Positions 1-8,265 of a DNA stretch of 64,000 nt are shown in pieces. The notes under the pieces are model-generated. The model saw nothing but the letters and a program-made list of their open reading frames with translations. It made no database searches and had not been told where the DNA came from. The stretch is from Aurantibrevibacter litoralis. GTDB taxonomy: Bacteria; Bacteroidota; Bacteroidia; Flavobacteriales; Flavobacteriaceae. The stretch's first letter is position 1, and each line of letters starts with the position of its first letter. Location of the stretch: contig NZ_JAYEEQ010000003.1 in assembly GCF_034651555.1 (NCBI RefSeq), forward strand, positions 211,274 through 275,273, in the 5' to 3' direction. Made by a program: the position numbers and the translations under genes.

Positions 1-1
1 C

Positions 2-166
2 ACTCAGGGAATACCGTTAGAAATCTATGCCTTTAGTGCCGACAAACGATGGCAGAATTATGAATATATCATGGCCGATATTTTTGACCACATCATTGCC
101 GCCGTCCCGTATTTTGATCTTGAAATTTTTGAATTACAAGGTTTTTCTCAGGACATGCGGTCGTAG
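2..166 (+). CDS. C-terminal end of MscS-type mechanosensitive channel (partial)
   Basis: An open frame runs in from the left edge and ends at the TAG at 164-166, giving 54 residues. The text reads IPLEIYAFSADKRWQNYEY then MADIFDHIIAAVPYFDLEIFE, which matches what I know of the cytoplasmic C-terminus of YbdG-like MscS channels (LPLEIYAF...W..YE..QADIFDH). Those are inner-membrane channels that open under hypo-osmotic tension. The membrane segments lie outside the window, so the assignment rests on the tail only. Confidence 0.75.
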   Translation, partial: TQGIPLEIYAFSADKRWQNYEYIMADIFDHIIAAVPYFDLEIFELQGFSQDMRS

Positions 167-282
167 TCACTTTTCATTCCGCCAACACAGTAACATTTTT
201 TAATAGTTGAGTGCAGTTTGTTTCGTTTGTGTAATTTTACAACCAGAAACCATAAGGCTGTACCTTTGCTGTGCATATGTAA

Positions 283-314
283 TTGCGACCCCAATGGGCT
301 TTAAAATAAATTTG
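283..314 (+). promoter_or_regulatory. Bacteroidota-type promoter for the EamA transporter
   Basis: TTG at 283-285, a 21-base spacer, then TAAATTTG at 307-314, which fits TTG-N19-21-TAnnTTTG. The start codon follows 24 bases later. A second -7-like box, TACCTTTG, lies at 261-268 but lacks a spaced TTG. Confidence 0.6.
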
Positions 315-338
315 TACAACAATAGAACAGCATAAACT

Positions 339-1268
339 ATGGCCAAGCTGCCAAAAACGTCGCTAATTATCCTTGCCTTCTTTGCCATTTACGTAATTTG
401 GGGATCTACCTATTTGCTCAATAAAATTGCTGTTTCAGAACTCCCGCCTTTCATGTTGGCTGCTATACGATTTTTGACCGCCGGTATTCTCATTTTTATC
501 ATTGCCAAAATAATGGGAATTTCTATACGCATTACACCGAAGCAATTTAAAAATACGGTCATTGCCGGATTTCTGTTCCTTACCTTTGGAAATGGGGTAG
601 TGGTTTGGGCACTAAAATTTGTAGACAGTGGTTTTGCGGCATTAGAAATATCGGCACAACCCCTTGTAATTTTACTCTTGATGCGTGTATTGCAAGGAAA
701 GAAAATTAAGGCCATGTCTGTGGTGGGTGTGGTATTGGGCATCATCGGCATTTATTTGTTAGTAAGTCAGAAACAGGTACTAACCCAAGAAGGCTCGGTT
801 GCGGGTATGGTAATGATTTTCTTTTGTATGATCAGTTGGTCTTATGGGAGCATCTTTGTAGGTACATCAGATCTTCCCTCTAATTATTTTGTAAATACAG
901 GCTATCAAATGGTTACCGGAGGCATCATGCTGAGTATTGCAAGTTTGCTTTTTGGAGAATATTGGTCACTACCAACAGCCTGGAGCAGCCCCGTGCAGAT
1001 TTCGATGGTACTGCTTGTTCTTTTTGGTAGTATTGTAGCTTTTACGTCCTTTAATTACCTCTTAAAAACAGTGTCGCCCGAAAAAGTAGCAACCTCCACC
1101 TATGTAAACCCTATTGTCGCATTACTTTTAGGTTGGTTTTTTTTAAAAGAACAAATTTCCACGCAATCGGTCTTAGCCGCTATTTTGATGCTTACGGGCG
1201 TATATTTTATTAACACGAAGAAAAAATTGGCGCTGTTTTCGAGATTTCGGAGTGTAGGGAAATCCTAA
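339..1268 (+). CDS. EamA/DMT-family transporter
   Basis: A 309-residue integral membrane protein. It shows alternating hydrophobic segments suggesting about ten helices in two repeats, and begins with the EamA-like IYVIWGSTYLLNKIAV and LPPFMLAAIRFLTAGIL. The second repeat carries VSPEKVATSTYVNPIVALLLGWFFLKE, a signature of the RhaT/YdcZ-type drug/metabolite transporter superfamily. It probably exports a small metabolite across the inner membrane, and the substrate cannot be read from sequence. The ATG at 339 follows a consensus promoter. It appears to be a single-gene unit. The basic tail after residue 292 would face the cytoplasm. Confidence 0.85.
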   Translation: MAKLPKTSLIILAFFAIYVIWGSTYLLNKIAVSELPPFMLAAIRFLTAGILIFIIAKIMGISIRITPKQFKNTVIAGFLFLTFGNGVVVWALKFVDSGFAALEISAQPLVILLLMRVLQGKKIKAMSVVGVVLGIIGIYLLVSQKQVLTQEGSVAGMVMIFFCMISWSYGSIFVGTSDLPSNYFVNTGYQMVTGGIMLSIASLLFGEYWSLPTAWSSPVQISMVLLVLFGSIVAFTSFNYLLKTVSPEKVATSTYVNPIVALLLGWFFLKEQISTQSVLAAILMLTGVYFINTKKKLALFSRFRSVGKS

Positions 1269-1617
1269 GTCCTTGCTAATTCATTGGAGTAACAGCAAAG
1301 TGGGTTGTATGGGTTAGCCATAGCGTAAATCTGAGAGCGAAATCCTCAAAAGGAAATCGGGGAATAGCACTATTTTAAGCTTCACAAGAGCATGATTGTA
1401 ATGCCTCCTGATTCTCAAAAATTTACAGCTTGCCATTTTCTGACAAAAGAGTAGCTATCTTTACGGCAACAGAAAGATTATCTAGGGTAATCTTATATTT
1501 CTTTGGTATCCCTGAGCTTTACAAGTACAATACAGCAGCCTGTGTTTTCGTAAATGAGAAGCCATGGTAATAGCGATCACCCAAATGACATACAGTAGCA
1601 GAAATATAAACAGACCT

Positions 1618-2928
1618 ATGGCCAACGCGCTAAAAACACAAAAGGATATTTTAGAAAAATTAAATATTCATCAACTAAATCCCATGCAAGAGGAAGCAAT
1701 AGGGGTCATCTGCGCCAATACCAACACCATTTTGCTCAGTCCCACAGGCACTGGCAAGACCTTGGCATTTTTGTTGCCCATTATCGAAATTTTAGATCCA
1801 AACCTGCCCGAAATTCAGGCTTTAATTTTAGTGCCTTCCCGGGAACTGGCCCTGCAAATAGAGCAGGTAATTCGCGAAATGGGTTCTGGCTATAAGGTTA
1901 ATGCAGTCTATGGTGGCAGAGCCATGGCCAAAGATAAAACGGAATTAAAACATGCCCCCACGATTTTAATTGGCACCCCGGGGCGTATCTCCGATCATAT
2001 TGACAATGAAAGAATTACCACAAAGCACATAAAGACCTTGATTTTGGATGAGTTTGATAAATCGCTGGAAGTGGGTTTTGAAGACGAGATGAAATTTATT
2101 TTAGGAGCCCTGCCTGCCGTTCGCAAACGAATTTTAACCTCTGCCACCGAAAGTGTTCGCATTCCCGCTTTTGTGCGATTACAACAACCCAAAACAGTCA
2201 ATTATTTAGGAGGAGTTGCTTCAAAATTAACTTTAAAAACGGTATTAGCCTCGCAGAAGAATAAGTTAGCCACCCTTTTTGATCTTATACAAGAAGAAGA
2301 ACACCAATCCGGAATTGTTTTCTGTAACCTCAGGGAAAGTATTCTGAAAGTGAGCCGATTTTTAGATAAAAATAATATTGTCCACGGCTGTTTTCACGGG
2401 GATATGGAGCAAAAGGAAAGGGAACGCACCCTTATAAAATTCAGAAACGGCAGTTATAAGATTATTATAGCGACCGATTTGGCGGCCAGAGGCATTGATA
2501 TTCCCGAATTGAAGTATATTGTACATTTAGAATTGCCGTTACAAGAAAAGGAATTTACACACAGAAATGGAAGAACTGCACGCGTAAATGCCAAGGGTAC
2601 CGCCTATGTGCTGCAATGGGAAAAGGAGGTTTTGCCAGATTTTATTAAAGATTCGAGCATCGTTACCCTTGGAAAAAAGGCGAAGGTGAAACCGCCGTAT
2701 TGGCAAACATTATTATTGTCCGGAGGGCGAAAAGATAAGATTTCTAAGGGCGATATTGCCGGATTGTTTTTCAAGCAAGGTAACATTCATCCCGATCAAC
2801 TAGGGGTAATTGAGTTAAAACAGGATTGTACCTTTGTCGCAGTGCCAGTAGAAATTGCTCAAACGCTTGCGACGCATTTAAACAAAACTAAATTAAAACA
2901 AAAAAAAGTACGCATCACGCTCATTTAA
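1618..2928 (+). CDS. DbpA-like ATP-dependent RNA helicase (DEFD motif II)
   Basis: Superfamily 2 RNA helicase of 436 residues from the ATG at 1618. The frame is open back to 1564, but the extra 18 residues look non-coding and the Q-motif spacing fits the later start. It has the Walker A SPTGTGKT near residue 42, PSRELALQ, GTPGR, DEFD (about 144-147) in place of DEAD, SAT, TDLAARGID and HRNGRTAR near 315. The last 75 or so residues resemble the DbpA RNA-binding domain, which in E. coli DbpA recognises 23S rRNA helix 92, so a role in ribosome assembly is inferred. DEFD is, to my knowledge, common in Bacteroidota members and is not a sign of inactivity. A second helicase follows 77 bp downstream. 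Confidence 0.85.
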   Translation: MANALKTQKDILEKLNIHQLNPMQEEAIGVICANTNTILLSPTGTGKTLAFLLPIIEILDPNLPEIQALILVPSRELALQIEQVIREMGSGYKVNAVYGGRAMAKDKTELKHAPTILIGTPGRISDHIDNERITTKHIKTLILDEFDKSLEVGFEDEMKFILGALPAVRKRILTSATESVRIPAFVRLQQPKTVNYLGGVASKLTLKTVLASQKNKLATLFDLIQEEEHQSGIVFCNLRESILKVSRFLDKNNIVHGCFHGDMEQKERERTLIKFRNGSYKIIIATDLAARGIDIPELKYIVHLELPLQEKEFTHRNGRTARVNAKGTAYVLQWEKEVLPDFIKDSSIVTLGKKAKVKPPYWQTLLLSGGRKDKISKGDIAGLFFKQGNIHPDQLGVIELKQDCTFVAVPVEIAQTLATHLNKTKLKQKKVRITLI

Positions 2929-3005
2929 TAGCGCTGTGACCAAAGAGTGCATATTGTCCCGCAGAATGCTAAATCGTACATCAAAAAAAATGCAACATAA
3001 AAAAG

Positions 3006-4361
3006 ATGACAGCTACCTTTGAAGATTTTAAAATTTCACAAGCCTTACGCAATGCGATATCGGATATGGGGTTTGAGAAGCCCACCCCTATACAATCGGC
3101 TTCCTATGGAGTGATTACCGCCGGGAAAGATATGGTAGGCATTGCCCAGACCGGAACAGGAAAGACGTTAGCGTATATGTTGCCCATTTTACAAACATTT
3201 GCCTTTAATAAAGACCGGCATCCAAGGGTGTTGGTCCTGGTACCCACCAGAGAACTGGTGGTGCAAGTGGTTAGCGAAATTGAAAAATTTGCCAAATACA
3301 CAAGTGTAAAAACCGTTGGTGTCTATGGTGGTGTGCCTATGAACCGACAAAAAAATGCCTTAGCCGATGGTTCTGATATTGTGGTGGCCACGCCCGGTAG
3401 ATTGTACGATTTGGTATTGAGTGGTGCGCTTCGCCTAAAATTGATTCATAAGTTGGTGATTGATGAAGTAGATGTAATGCTCGATCTTGGCTTTCGATTT
3501 CAACTGACCAATATTTTTGAACTTTTGCCCGAACGGCGTCAGAACATCATGTTTTCGGCTACCATGACGGACGAGGTGGACGCTCTTATTAATGACTTTT
3601 TTGTGCAGCCGGAAAAAGTATCAGTAGCCCTTAGCGGTACCCCTTTAGAAAATATTGCGCAACAAGCGTATGCCGTTCCCAATTTTTATACGAAGGTAAA
3701 CGTTGTAATCCATTTGCTTCAGGACACCGTCGTTTTTCATAAGGTGTTGGTCTTTGTGTCTAACAAAAAAAGTGCCGATCGCCTATTTGAATCCTTGGAT
3801 GAATTTTTTGGGGAAGAGTTATGCCTTATTCATTCTAACAAAACCCAAAACTACAGATTGCGATCTATAAAACAATTTGATGAGGGCAAAAATCGAATTA
3901 TGGTCACTACCGATGTCATGGCACGCGGACTGGATTTGGAGAAAATTTCGCACGTCATTAACTTTGACACCCCTATGTTTCCTGAAAACTACATCCATAG
4001 AATAGGAAGAACCGGGCGGGCAACAGAAAAAGGCAAAGCCATTTTGTTTTTTACGGAAACAGAACGCCCTGCCAAAGAGCGAATAGAAGCGCTGATGCAA
4101 ATGAAAATACCGACCTTAGCCTGTCCTCCGGAAGTCCAAATTTCAGAGCAATTAACACCGGAAGAGACGCCTAAAAACACAGAGCCGAATAACCCGATAA
4201 AACCTTCGGAAGACGGTTCTAAAGGTGCTAGTTTTCATGAGAAGTCCGAAAAAAACAAAAAAACAAACCTAGGAAGCAAATACAAACGCACCATAAAAGT
4301 AAAATACAAAAAGCCCAAAACCCGAGGAGATAAGGCGTTGAACAAACGCAAGAAAAGGTGA
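3006..4361 (+). CDS. DEAD-box-family ATP-dependent RNA helicase (DEVD motif II)
   Basis: A 451-residue RhlE/CshA-like helicase. Motifs in order are the Q motif GFEKPTPIQ, Walker A QTGTGKT near 50, PTRELVVQ, TPGR, DEVD near 153, FSAT, TDVMARGLD and HRIGRTGR near 330. Residues 375-451 form a low-complexity tail, acidic and proline-rich and then very basic (KYKRTIKVKYKKPKTRG). Such tails tether related helicases to RNA. The likely job is cytoplasmic RNA or ribosome remodelling. It directly follows another helicase on the same strand and may share transcription with it. No promoter-like box is visible in the short gap. Confidence 0.88.
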   Translation: MTATFEDFKISQALRNAISDMGFEKPTPIQSASYGVITAGKDMVGIAQTGTGKTLAYMLPILQTFAFNKDRHPRVLVLVPTRELVVQVVSEIEKFAKYTSVKTVGVYGGVPMNRQKNALADGSDIVVATPGRLYDLVLSGALRLKLIHKLVIDEVDVMLDLGFRFQLTNIFELLPERRQNIMFSATMTDEVDALINDFFVQPEKVSVALSGTPLENIAQQAYAVPNFYTKVNVVIHLLQDTVVFHKVLVFVSNKKSADRLFESLDEFFGEELCLIHSNKTQNYRLRSIKQFDEGKNRIMVTTDVMARGLDLEKISHVINFDTPMFPENYIHRIGRTGRATEKGKAILFFTETERPAKERIEALMQMKIPTLACPPEVQISEQLTPEETPKNTEPNNPIKPSEDGSKGASFHEKSEKNKKTNLGSKYKRTIKVKYKKPKTRGDKALNKRKKR

Positions 4362-4412
4362 TGGTTAAGGTAGCTAGTGCTGGAATCAAGGTGTTGCCTT
4401 AAAAAATAGGAA

Positions 4413-5207
4413 CTACAACTTTTTTAAACGAATATTGCGATAGGCCACTTTCATAGGAGGGCCTACATGCACCTGAACCCCCAGATAGCCTGCTAACCGT
4501 CTGTTTATGGTGTCATTATCCATAACATCGCTCATTAAAATTCCGTTGATATAGTGCTGCATACGATTCCCTTGAATGACAAGGCGACAGCTGTTCCAGT
4601 CTTCATGCTTAATTTTTGATTTTAAAGAATCTATATGTCCCAAAGAGCCCACCACCGCTCTACTTTGCCAGGCATTTTGTGCGATGTTGGCACGAAACGA
4701 TCCCTCTTTTTCAGGGTTAGGTTGTGTACTTACGGTTACTTTTTCACCTCTGTAAGCCAAAGTCGTGCGTTTGCGTTCTTCGTAATTTTGCCCCGTATAT
4801 CTGATTTTACCATCAATATCGGCTTGGTAGCCCCGGAGCGCAAAAGGTACGCTGTCTAATCGTTCACTGCGGTAATTAATGCCACTATTTCCGGCATCTG
4901 CTATGTTGAACTCCAATTCCAATTCAAAATCAGAAGGTTGTCCACCTTTCCATATAATAAAGGTATTTTTTTTGAGTAGGGTAGTAGGTGTAACCTCGCC
5001 TACCAAATTCCCGTCTTCTACCCGCCAGTAGGTGGGATCTCCTTCCCAATCCTCTAAAGATTGACCGTCAAAAATGGAAATAAAACTAGCAGCTTCGGTG
5101 GTGCTTTGCTGTTCCGGCAATTTTTTGGACGCTTTTTTTGACTCGCCACATGAAGACAGAGTGGTAAGTACTAAAAGTAGCGTTGGCAGTGTCTTAAAAT
5201 GAGGCAT
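4413..5207 (-). CDS. DUF1080 (3-keto-disaccharide hydrolase-type) lipoprotein
   Basis: A 264-residue protein with a signal peptide ending in a lipobox (TTLSSC, Cys20), so it is probably membrane-anchored outside the cytoplasm. The rest is one concanavalin-like beta-sandwich of the DUF1080 family: FISIFDGQSLEDWEG, the DFELELEFNIADAGNSGINYRS core, and the end HVGPPMKVAYRNIRLKKL. Members of this family cleave 3-keto-glycosides in Bacteroides, and the activity here is inferred by family only. It stands alone, convergent with the helicase upstream. Two TIM-barrel genes of a type linked to the same sugar chemistry lie 3 and 6 kb away. Confidence 0.82.
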   Translation of the reverse strand: MPHFKTLPTLLLVLTTLSSCGESKKASKKLPEQQSTTEAASFISIFDGQSLEDWEGDPTYWRVEDGNLVGEVTPTTLLKKNTFIIWKGGQPSDFELELEFNIADAGNSGINYRSERLDSVPFALRGYQADIDGKIRYTGQNYEERKRTTLAYRGEKVTVSTQPNPEKEGSFRANIAQNAWQSRAVVGSLGHIDSLKSKIKHEDWNSCRLVIQGNRMQHYINGILMSDVMDNDTINRRLAGYLGVQVHVGPPMKVAYRNIRLKKL

Positions 5208-5373
5208 AGTAGCAGTGTTTAGATTACAAAGAATTCACTTTAAGATCCAATATAGTAAAAAATAGGTTTCAGTAGCTCTTCCCTTTACGGGAATTGACGT
5301 TCGTTTGGGGGTAGCGACCTTCACATCCACATAAAAGGAGTACTTTCGCGGCTGGTTATTAAAATCGATACCT

Positions 5374-5826
5374 ATGAAACGTATTACCGAATACAAAAAA
5401 ATGTTTTCCATTGAAAAGGAAATCGAATTGAAAACACTAAAAATAAAATATCGGGACTTGGTAAAGCAATGGCACCCGGACAAGTTTCAGGAGGGCGACC
5501 CACTCCGTGAGGAAGCGGAAATTAGAAGTAGAACGATTATAGATGGCTATCATTTTTTGGTAAGCATGGCACCGGAAACCAAAGCAGCCAATTTGGTTGC
5601 CTATACCAAAACCATAACGGAATCTGGTATAGCCGATTTTCAACACAAAGGTCTTTTGTTAGAAGTTACATTTTTGGACGGGAGTACCTACGAATATTTT
5701 GGAGTGTCGAAAAATATTTATAGTAAACTCATTAATTCACCAAAACAATATCGGTTTGCCAAACGCAGTATTTTCAATTCTTTTCCGTATCGGAAATCTA
5801 AAAAATTACTGCAAGAGGTGGGGTAG
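5374..5826 (+). CDS. J-domain protein with C-terminal KTSC domain
   Basis: A 150-residue protein. Residues 1-60 form a J-domain with the diagnostic HPD (QWHPDKF near 30-36) that stimulates Hsp70 ATPase. Residues 85-150 match the small KTSC fold (LLEVTFLDGSTYEYFGVSKNIYSKLINS, then the FNSFPYRK end). No glycine/phenylalanine linker, zinc finger or signal peptide is present, so it is a minimal cytoplasmic co-chaperone-like protein, client unknown. Its last 21 bases overlap the 3' end of the convergent pseudouridine synthase gene. The pairing of a J-domain with KTSC is seen in other Bacteroidota as far as I recall. Confidence 0.75.
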   Translation: MKRITEYKKMFSIEKEIELKTLKIKYRDLVKQWHPDKFQEGDPLREEAEIRSRTIIDGYHFLVSMAPETKAANLVAYTKTITESGIADFQHKGLLLEVTFLDGSTYEYFGVSKNIYSKLINSPKQYRFAKRSIFNSFPYRKSKKLLQEVG

Positions 5827-6390
5827 ATTGCAGGCAGCTACCTCACCGGGAGCCATAGTTCCAAGGGATATACCGGCAATGCGTACGCGTACCAGTCTTA
5901 AGGTAGGAAATCCCACGGCGGCTGTCATTTTACGAACTTGTCTAAACTTGCCTTCTGTGAGTGTTATGCTAATCCATGAACTGGGTCTGTGGCGATCTAT
6001 ACGCAATTTGATATCGGCCTTTGGTAAATTTGGCGTTACCCCCAATACCCTTACACGACAAGGTTTAGTTAGATATTTTTTTCCGCAGATTCCAATGTGG
6101 ACGCCTTTAGCTAATGTTTCTGCCGCATCTCCAGAGATTTCGCCGTCTAATTGCGCATAATATTCTTTTTCAATTCCTGAACTGTTCACAGTATCACTCA
6201 ATTTACCATCGGTGGTCATGAGTAACAAACCTTCCGATTTTTCATCTAAGCGCCCTATAGGCATGCTGCCTTTTGGAAAAGGGAACAGTGCGTCTAAAAA
6301 CCGTTTTTTACGCATCTCTTTGGGATCATTAGAATGTAATTGACTTAACATTCCGAAGGGTTTGTACAGTTTATAATGAACCTGTGGCAT
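5806..6390 (-). CDS. rluE: 23S rRNA pseudouridine synthase, RluE type
   Basis: A 194-residue enzyme of the RsuA/RluB/E/F family, which isomerises uridine in rRNA. The catalytic motif GRLDEKSEGLLLMTTDG (Asp in GRLD, near residue 49) and the second family motif LTEGKFRQVRKMTAAVG are intact. There is no N-terminal S4 domain: it opens directly with YKLYKPFGMLSQ, as RluE does. The modified position (U2457 in E. coli) is inferred from the family. It is convergent with, and overlaps by 21 bp, the J-domain gene. Confidence 0.88.
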   Translation of the reverse strand: MPQVHYKLYKPFGMLSQLHSNDPKEMRKKRFLDALFPFPKGSMPIGRLDEKSEGLLLMTTDGKLSDTVNSSGIEKEYYAQLDGEISGDAAETLAKGVHIGICGKKYLTKPCRVRVLGVTPNLPKADIKLRIDRHRPSSWISITLTEGKFRQVRKMTAAVGFPTLRLVRVRIAGISLGTMAPGEVAACNLPHLLQ

Positions 6391-6436
6391 AAAAGGATCT
6401 ATTGTGTTTATTGGTAAAAAACCTGTAATGGAAATT

Positions 6437-6444
6437 CAAAAGTA
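6437..6444 (-). promoter_or_regulatory. -7 box upstream of rluE
   Basis: On the minus strand the sequence is TACTTTTG, an exact TAnnTTTG match 47 bases from the rluE start. No TTG is found at the right distance, so the call is tentative. Confidence 0.35.
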
Positions 6445-6642
6445 AGCAATATGGGGTATTACAGGACGTTGGTTAGGTATAAGCCTAAAACGTTTAAAAT
6501 AAATGGGGTAGTTCATCGAAAAAAATAGATAAAGAGCGCTTTTTAGGTAGGGTATAAGCAACTTGCGCTGTTTTAAAGGTGTACCCTTATTAGGAGGCGA
6601 AACCAAAAAGTTGAATTATTTTTTAAATTAAAATCAGAACTT

Positions 6643-7518
6643 ATGAAAAATACGTATTTGTTTATCGTATTAAGTGTTGCAGCCGTCTTATTTTTTGGCT
6701 GTTCAGATGCTAATGATAGTAGTAGTGCTACTGGTCGCTTAAGCGTGATACTTACGGACGCCCCTTTTCCATCCGATTTAGTGGCTGAGGCTAATGTGAC
6801 CATTTTTAAATTGGATGCCCGCTTAAAAGGAGAAAGTAATGAAATAGACGAGGCAGCCGACGAAGCTGCTTCTTTTGAAGTGCTCATGGAGAATGAGATT
6901 ACTGTAAATTTATTGGATCTTACCAATGGCATTTCGGCTCAATTGGTGAATGCCGATGTGCCTGTAGGATCTTATGATCTAATAAGGGTATTTGTAAAGG
7001 GTATTAATGTGGTGCTTACCGATGGCACTACCTACGATTTGCAAGTACCTAGTGGATCACAAAGTGGGATTAAAGTATTTATTAAACCCAACTTGGTCGT
7101 AAGTGGTGGTTTGTCTTCCGATCTCTTGCTCGATTTTGATGTAAGCCGTTCTTTCATTCCGAAGGGTGGTCGTCACGATATTGGAGGAATTACGGGGTTT
7201 AACTTTAAACCGGTGATTAAAGCCAGTAATATGACTACCGCAGGAACGCTTGCAGGGGTGGTTACCACTACCCAAGAGGCATTGGCTGTTGGATTAGAAG
7301 GGGTACAGGTTGCTATATTCGCAGCAGATACCCTGAACACAACGGCTTTTACCGATGTTACAGGAGGGTATACGGTAATGGGGCTTGTTGCAGGCTCCTA
7401 TGATGTGGAAGTGGAATTGGAAGGTTTTGAATCACAATCTGAAGAAGGCATCGCCATATCAGCAGGTAATAAGACGATTCAAAATTTTGAACTCATTGCT
7501 ACCGAAGTGCTGCCTTAA
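6643..7518 (+). CDS. DUF4382 lipoprotein with carboxypeptidase-regulatory-like domain
   Basis: A 291-residue lipoprotein with signal peptide and lipobox LFFGC (Cys20). Residues 30-195 are a DUF4382 domain (GRLSVILTDAPFPSDLVAEANVTI, then GSYDLIRVFVKG). Residues 205-285 form a carboxypeptidase-regulatory-like beta-sandwich (GVQVAIFAADTLNTTAFTDVTG, then GLVAGSYDVEVELEGF). Both folds are binding or structural rather than catalytic. It probably sits on the periplasmic or outer face of the envelope, ligand unknown. It is followed by a clear intrinsic terminator, so it is a single-gene unit. Confidence 0.82.
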   Translation: MKNTYLFIVLSVAAVLFFGCSDANDSSSATGRLSVILTDAPFPSDLVAEANVTIFKLDARLKGESNEIDEAADEAASFEVLMENEITVNLLDLTNGISAQLVNADVPVGSYDLIRVFVKGINVVLTDGTTYDLQVPSGSQSGIKVFIKPNLVVSGGLSSDLLLDFDVSRSFIPKGGRHDIGGITGFNFKPVIKASNMTTAGTLAGVVTTTQEALAVGLEGVQVAIFAADTLNTTAFTDVTGGYTVMGLVAGSYDVEVELEGFESQSEEGIAISAGNKTIQNFELIATEVLP

Positions 7519-7546
7519 ACCTTAGTTGTAATTTCATCACAAAGCA

Positions 7547-7577
7547 AACCGTCTCTGCGTATTTGAGACGGTTTTTT
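7547..7577 (+). terminator. Intrinsic terminator after the DUF4382 gene
   Basis: Perfect 9 bp stem AACCGTCTC / GAGACGGTT around a short loop, followed by a run of T. The T-run reaches the stop codon of the convergent DUF4174 gene. Confidence 0.8.
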
Positions 7578-8016
7578 ACTTTGGATTTCGCAACTCAGCC
7601 TGTCGCATAGGCATGCCGTCTATGAGCGTAAAAAGTGTTTCTAGAGACACCCATTGTGTTTTTCGAAGCTTTACGCCACCGTCTAAACCGATGAGTACGA
7701 TTTCGAAATCACTTTTCTCCTTTTTATAGCGTTGGTACCATTGGGCTCCGTTACGCCAGGTGCTCTTATTTTGAAGCCCCATTTTGTATTGTTTTGGCAT
7801 ACATTGATAAACCACCAATTTGCGCTCGTTCATTCCTTGTATGTCATGCTGCAATACCGAAATTTGATGCAAAAAGTTAGGGTTTGTGACATTTGTTGAA
7901 AACACGATTAGCACTCTGTCCTTCCAAACATGTTGAGACAGTTCTTGAGCCTTTATTGGCGATAGCGTCCTTATGAAAGCGAATACTATTAGAATATACA
8001 ATCCTTTTATGGACAT
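7576..8016 (-). CDS. Exported DUF4174 protein
   Basis: A 146-residue protein with a cleavable signal peptide (MSIKGLYILIVFAFIRT, cut near SPIKAQ). The mature part fits DUF4174, a thioredoxin-like fold without CxxC: WKDRVLIVFSTN at the start and the hallmark end LIGLDGGVKLRK then TLFTLIDGMPMRQAE. Function is unknown for the family. It is flanked on both sides by terminators that share the same 7 bp stem and seems to be transcribed alone. Confidence 0.75.
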   Translation of the reverse strand: MSIKGLYILIVFAFIRTLSPIKAQELSQHVWKDRVLIVFSTNVTNPNFLHQISVLQHDIQGMNERKLVVYQCMPKQYKMGLQNKSTWRNGAQWYQRYKKEKSDFEIVLIGLDGGVKLRKTQWVSLETLFTLIDGMPMRQAELRNPK

Positions 8017-8190
8017 AAAAATAGGTAATGATGGACTTTGTTAGTGCAGGTGTTTACTTATTTCCGATGCAAATACGTTGTTTTTTTGTTTTTCCAGACA
8101 GTAAGGTACAAAATAATCGGTTTTGATTAAAACTTCAACATGCGGATCCCTAATGTTGACCATAAGGATTATTAACTGCCCTAAAGATTC

Positions 8191-8227
8191 AAAAAAAATC
8201 CGTCTCATGAAAGTTCAAGAGACGGAT
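8191..8227 (-). terminator. Intrinsic terminator after the TIM-barrel gene
   Basis: Read on the minus strand, stem ATCCGTCTC / GAGACGGAT with a 12-base loop is followed by eight T. It lies just after the stop of the gene at 8266-9141. Its core stem CCGTCTC/GAGACGG is the same as in the terminator at 7547-7577. Confidence 0.82.
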
Positions 8228-8265
8228 GTTTAAAATGGATTCGGTCGTAATTTGATAAAAAGGCG

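Noticed and set aside
410..751. Minus-strand open frame of 113 codons
   Set aside because: It lies wholly inside the EamA transporter gene, and its translation is a shadow with no protein-like pattern.
1618..4361. DEFD and DEVD read as signs of inactive helicases
   Set aside because: Both variants are, to my knowledge, usual in these Bacteroidota subfamilies and the remaining motifs are intact.
5304..5348. TTTG and TACTTTCG as a promoter for the J-domain gene
   Set aside because: The spacer would be 33 bases and the -7 box has a mismatch.
5699..6160. Plus-strand frame of 153 codons across the rluE gene
   Set aside because: It is antisense to a well-conserved enzyme, and its residues follow from the rluE codons.
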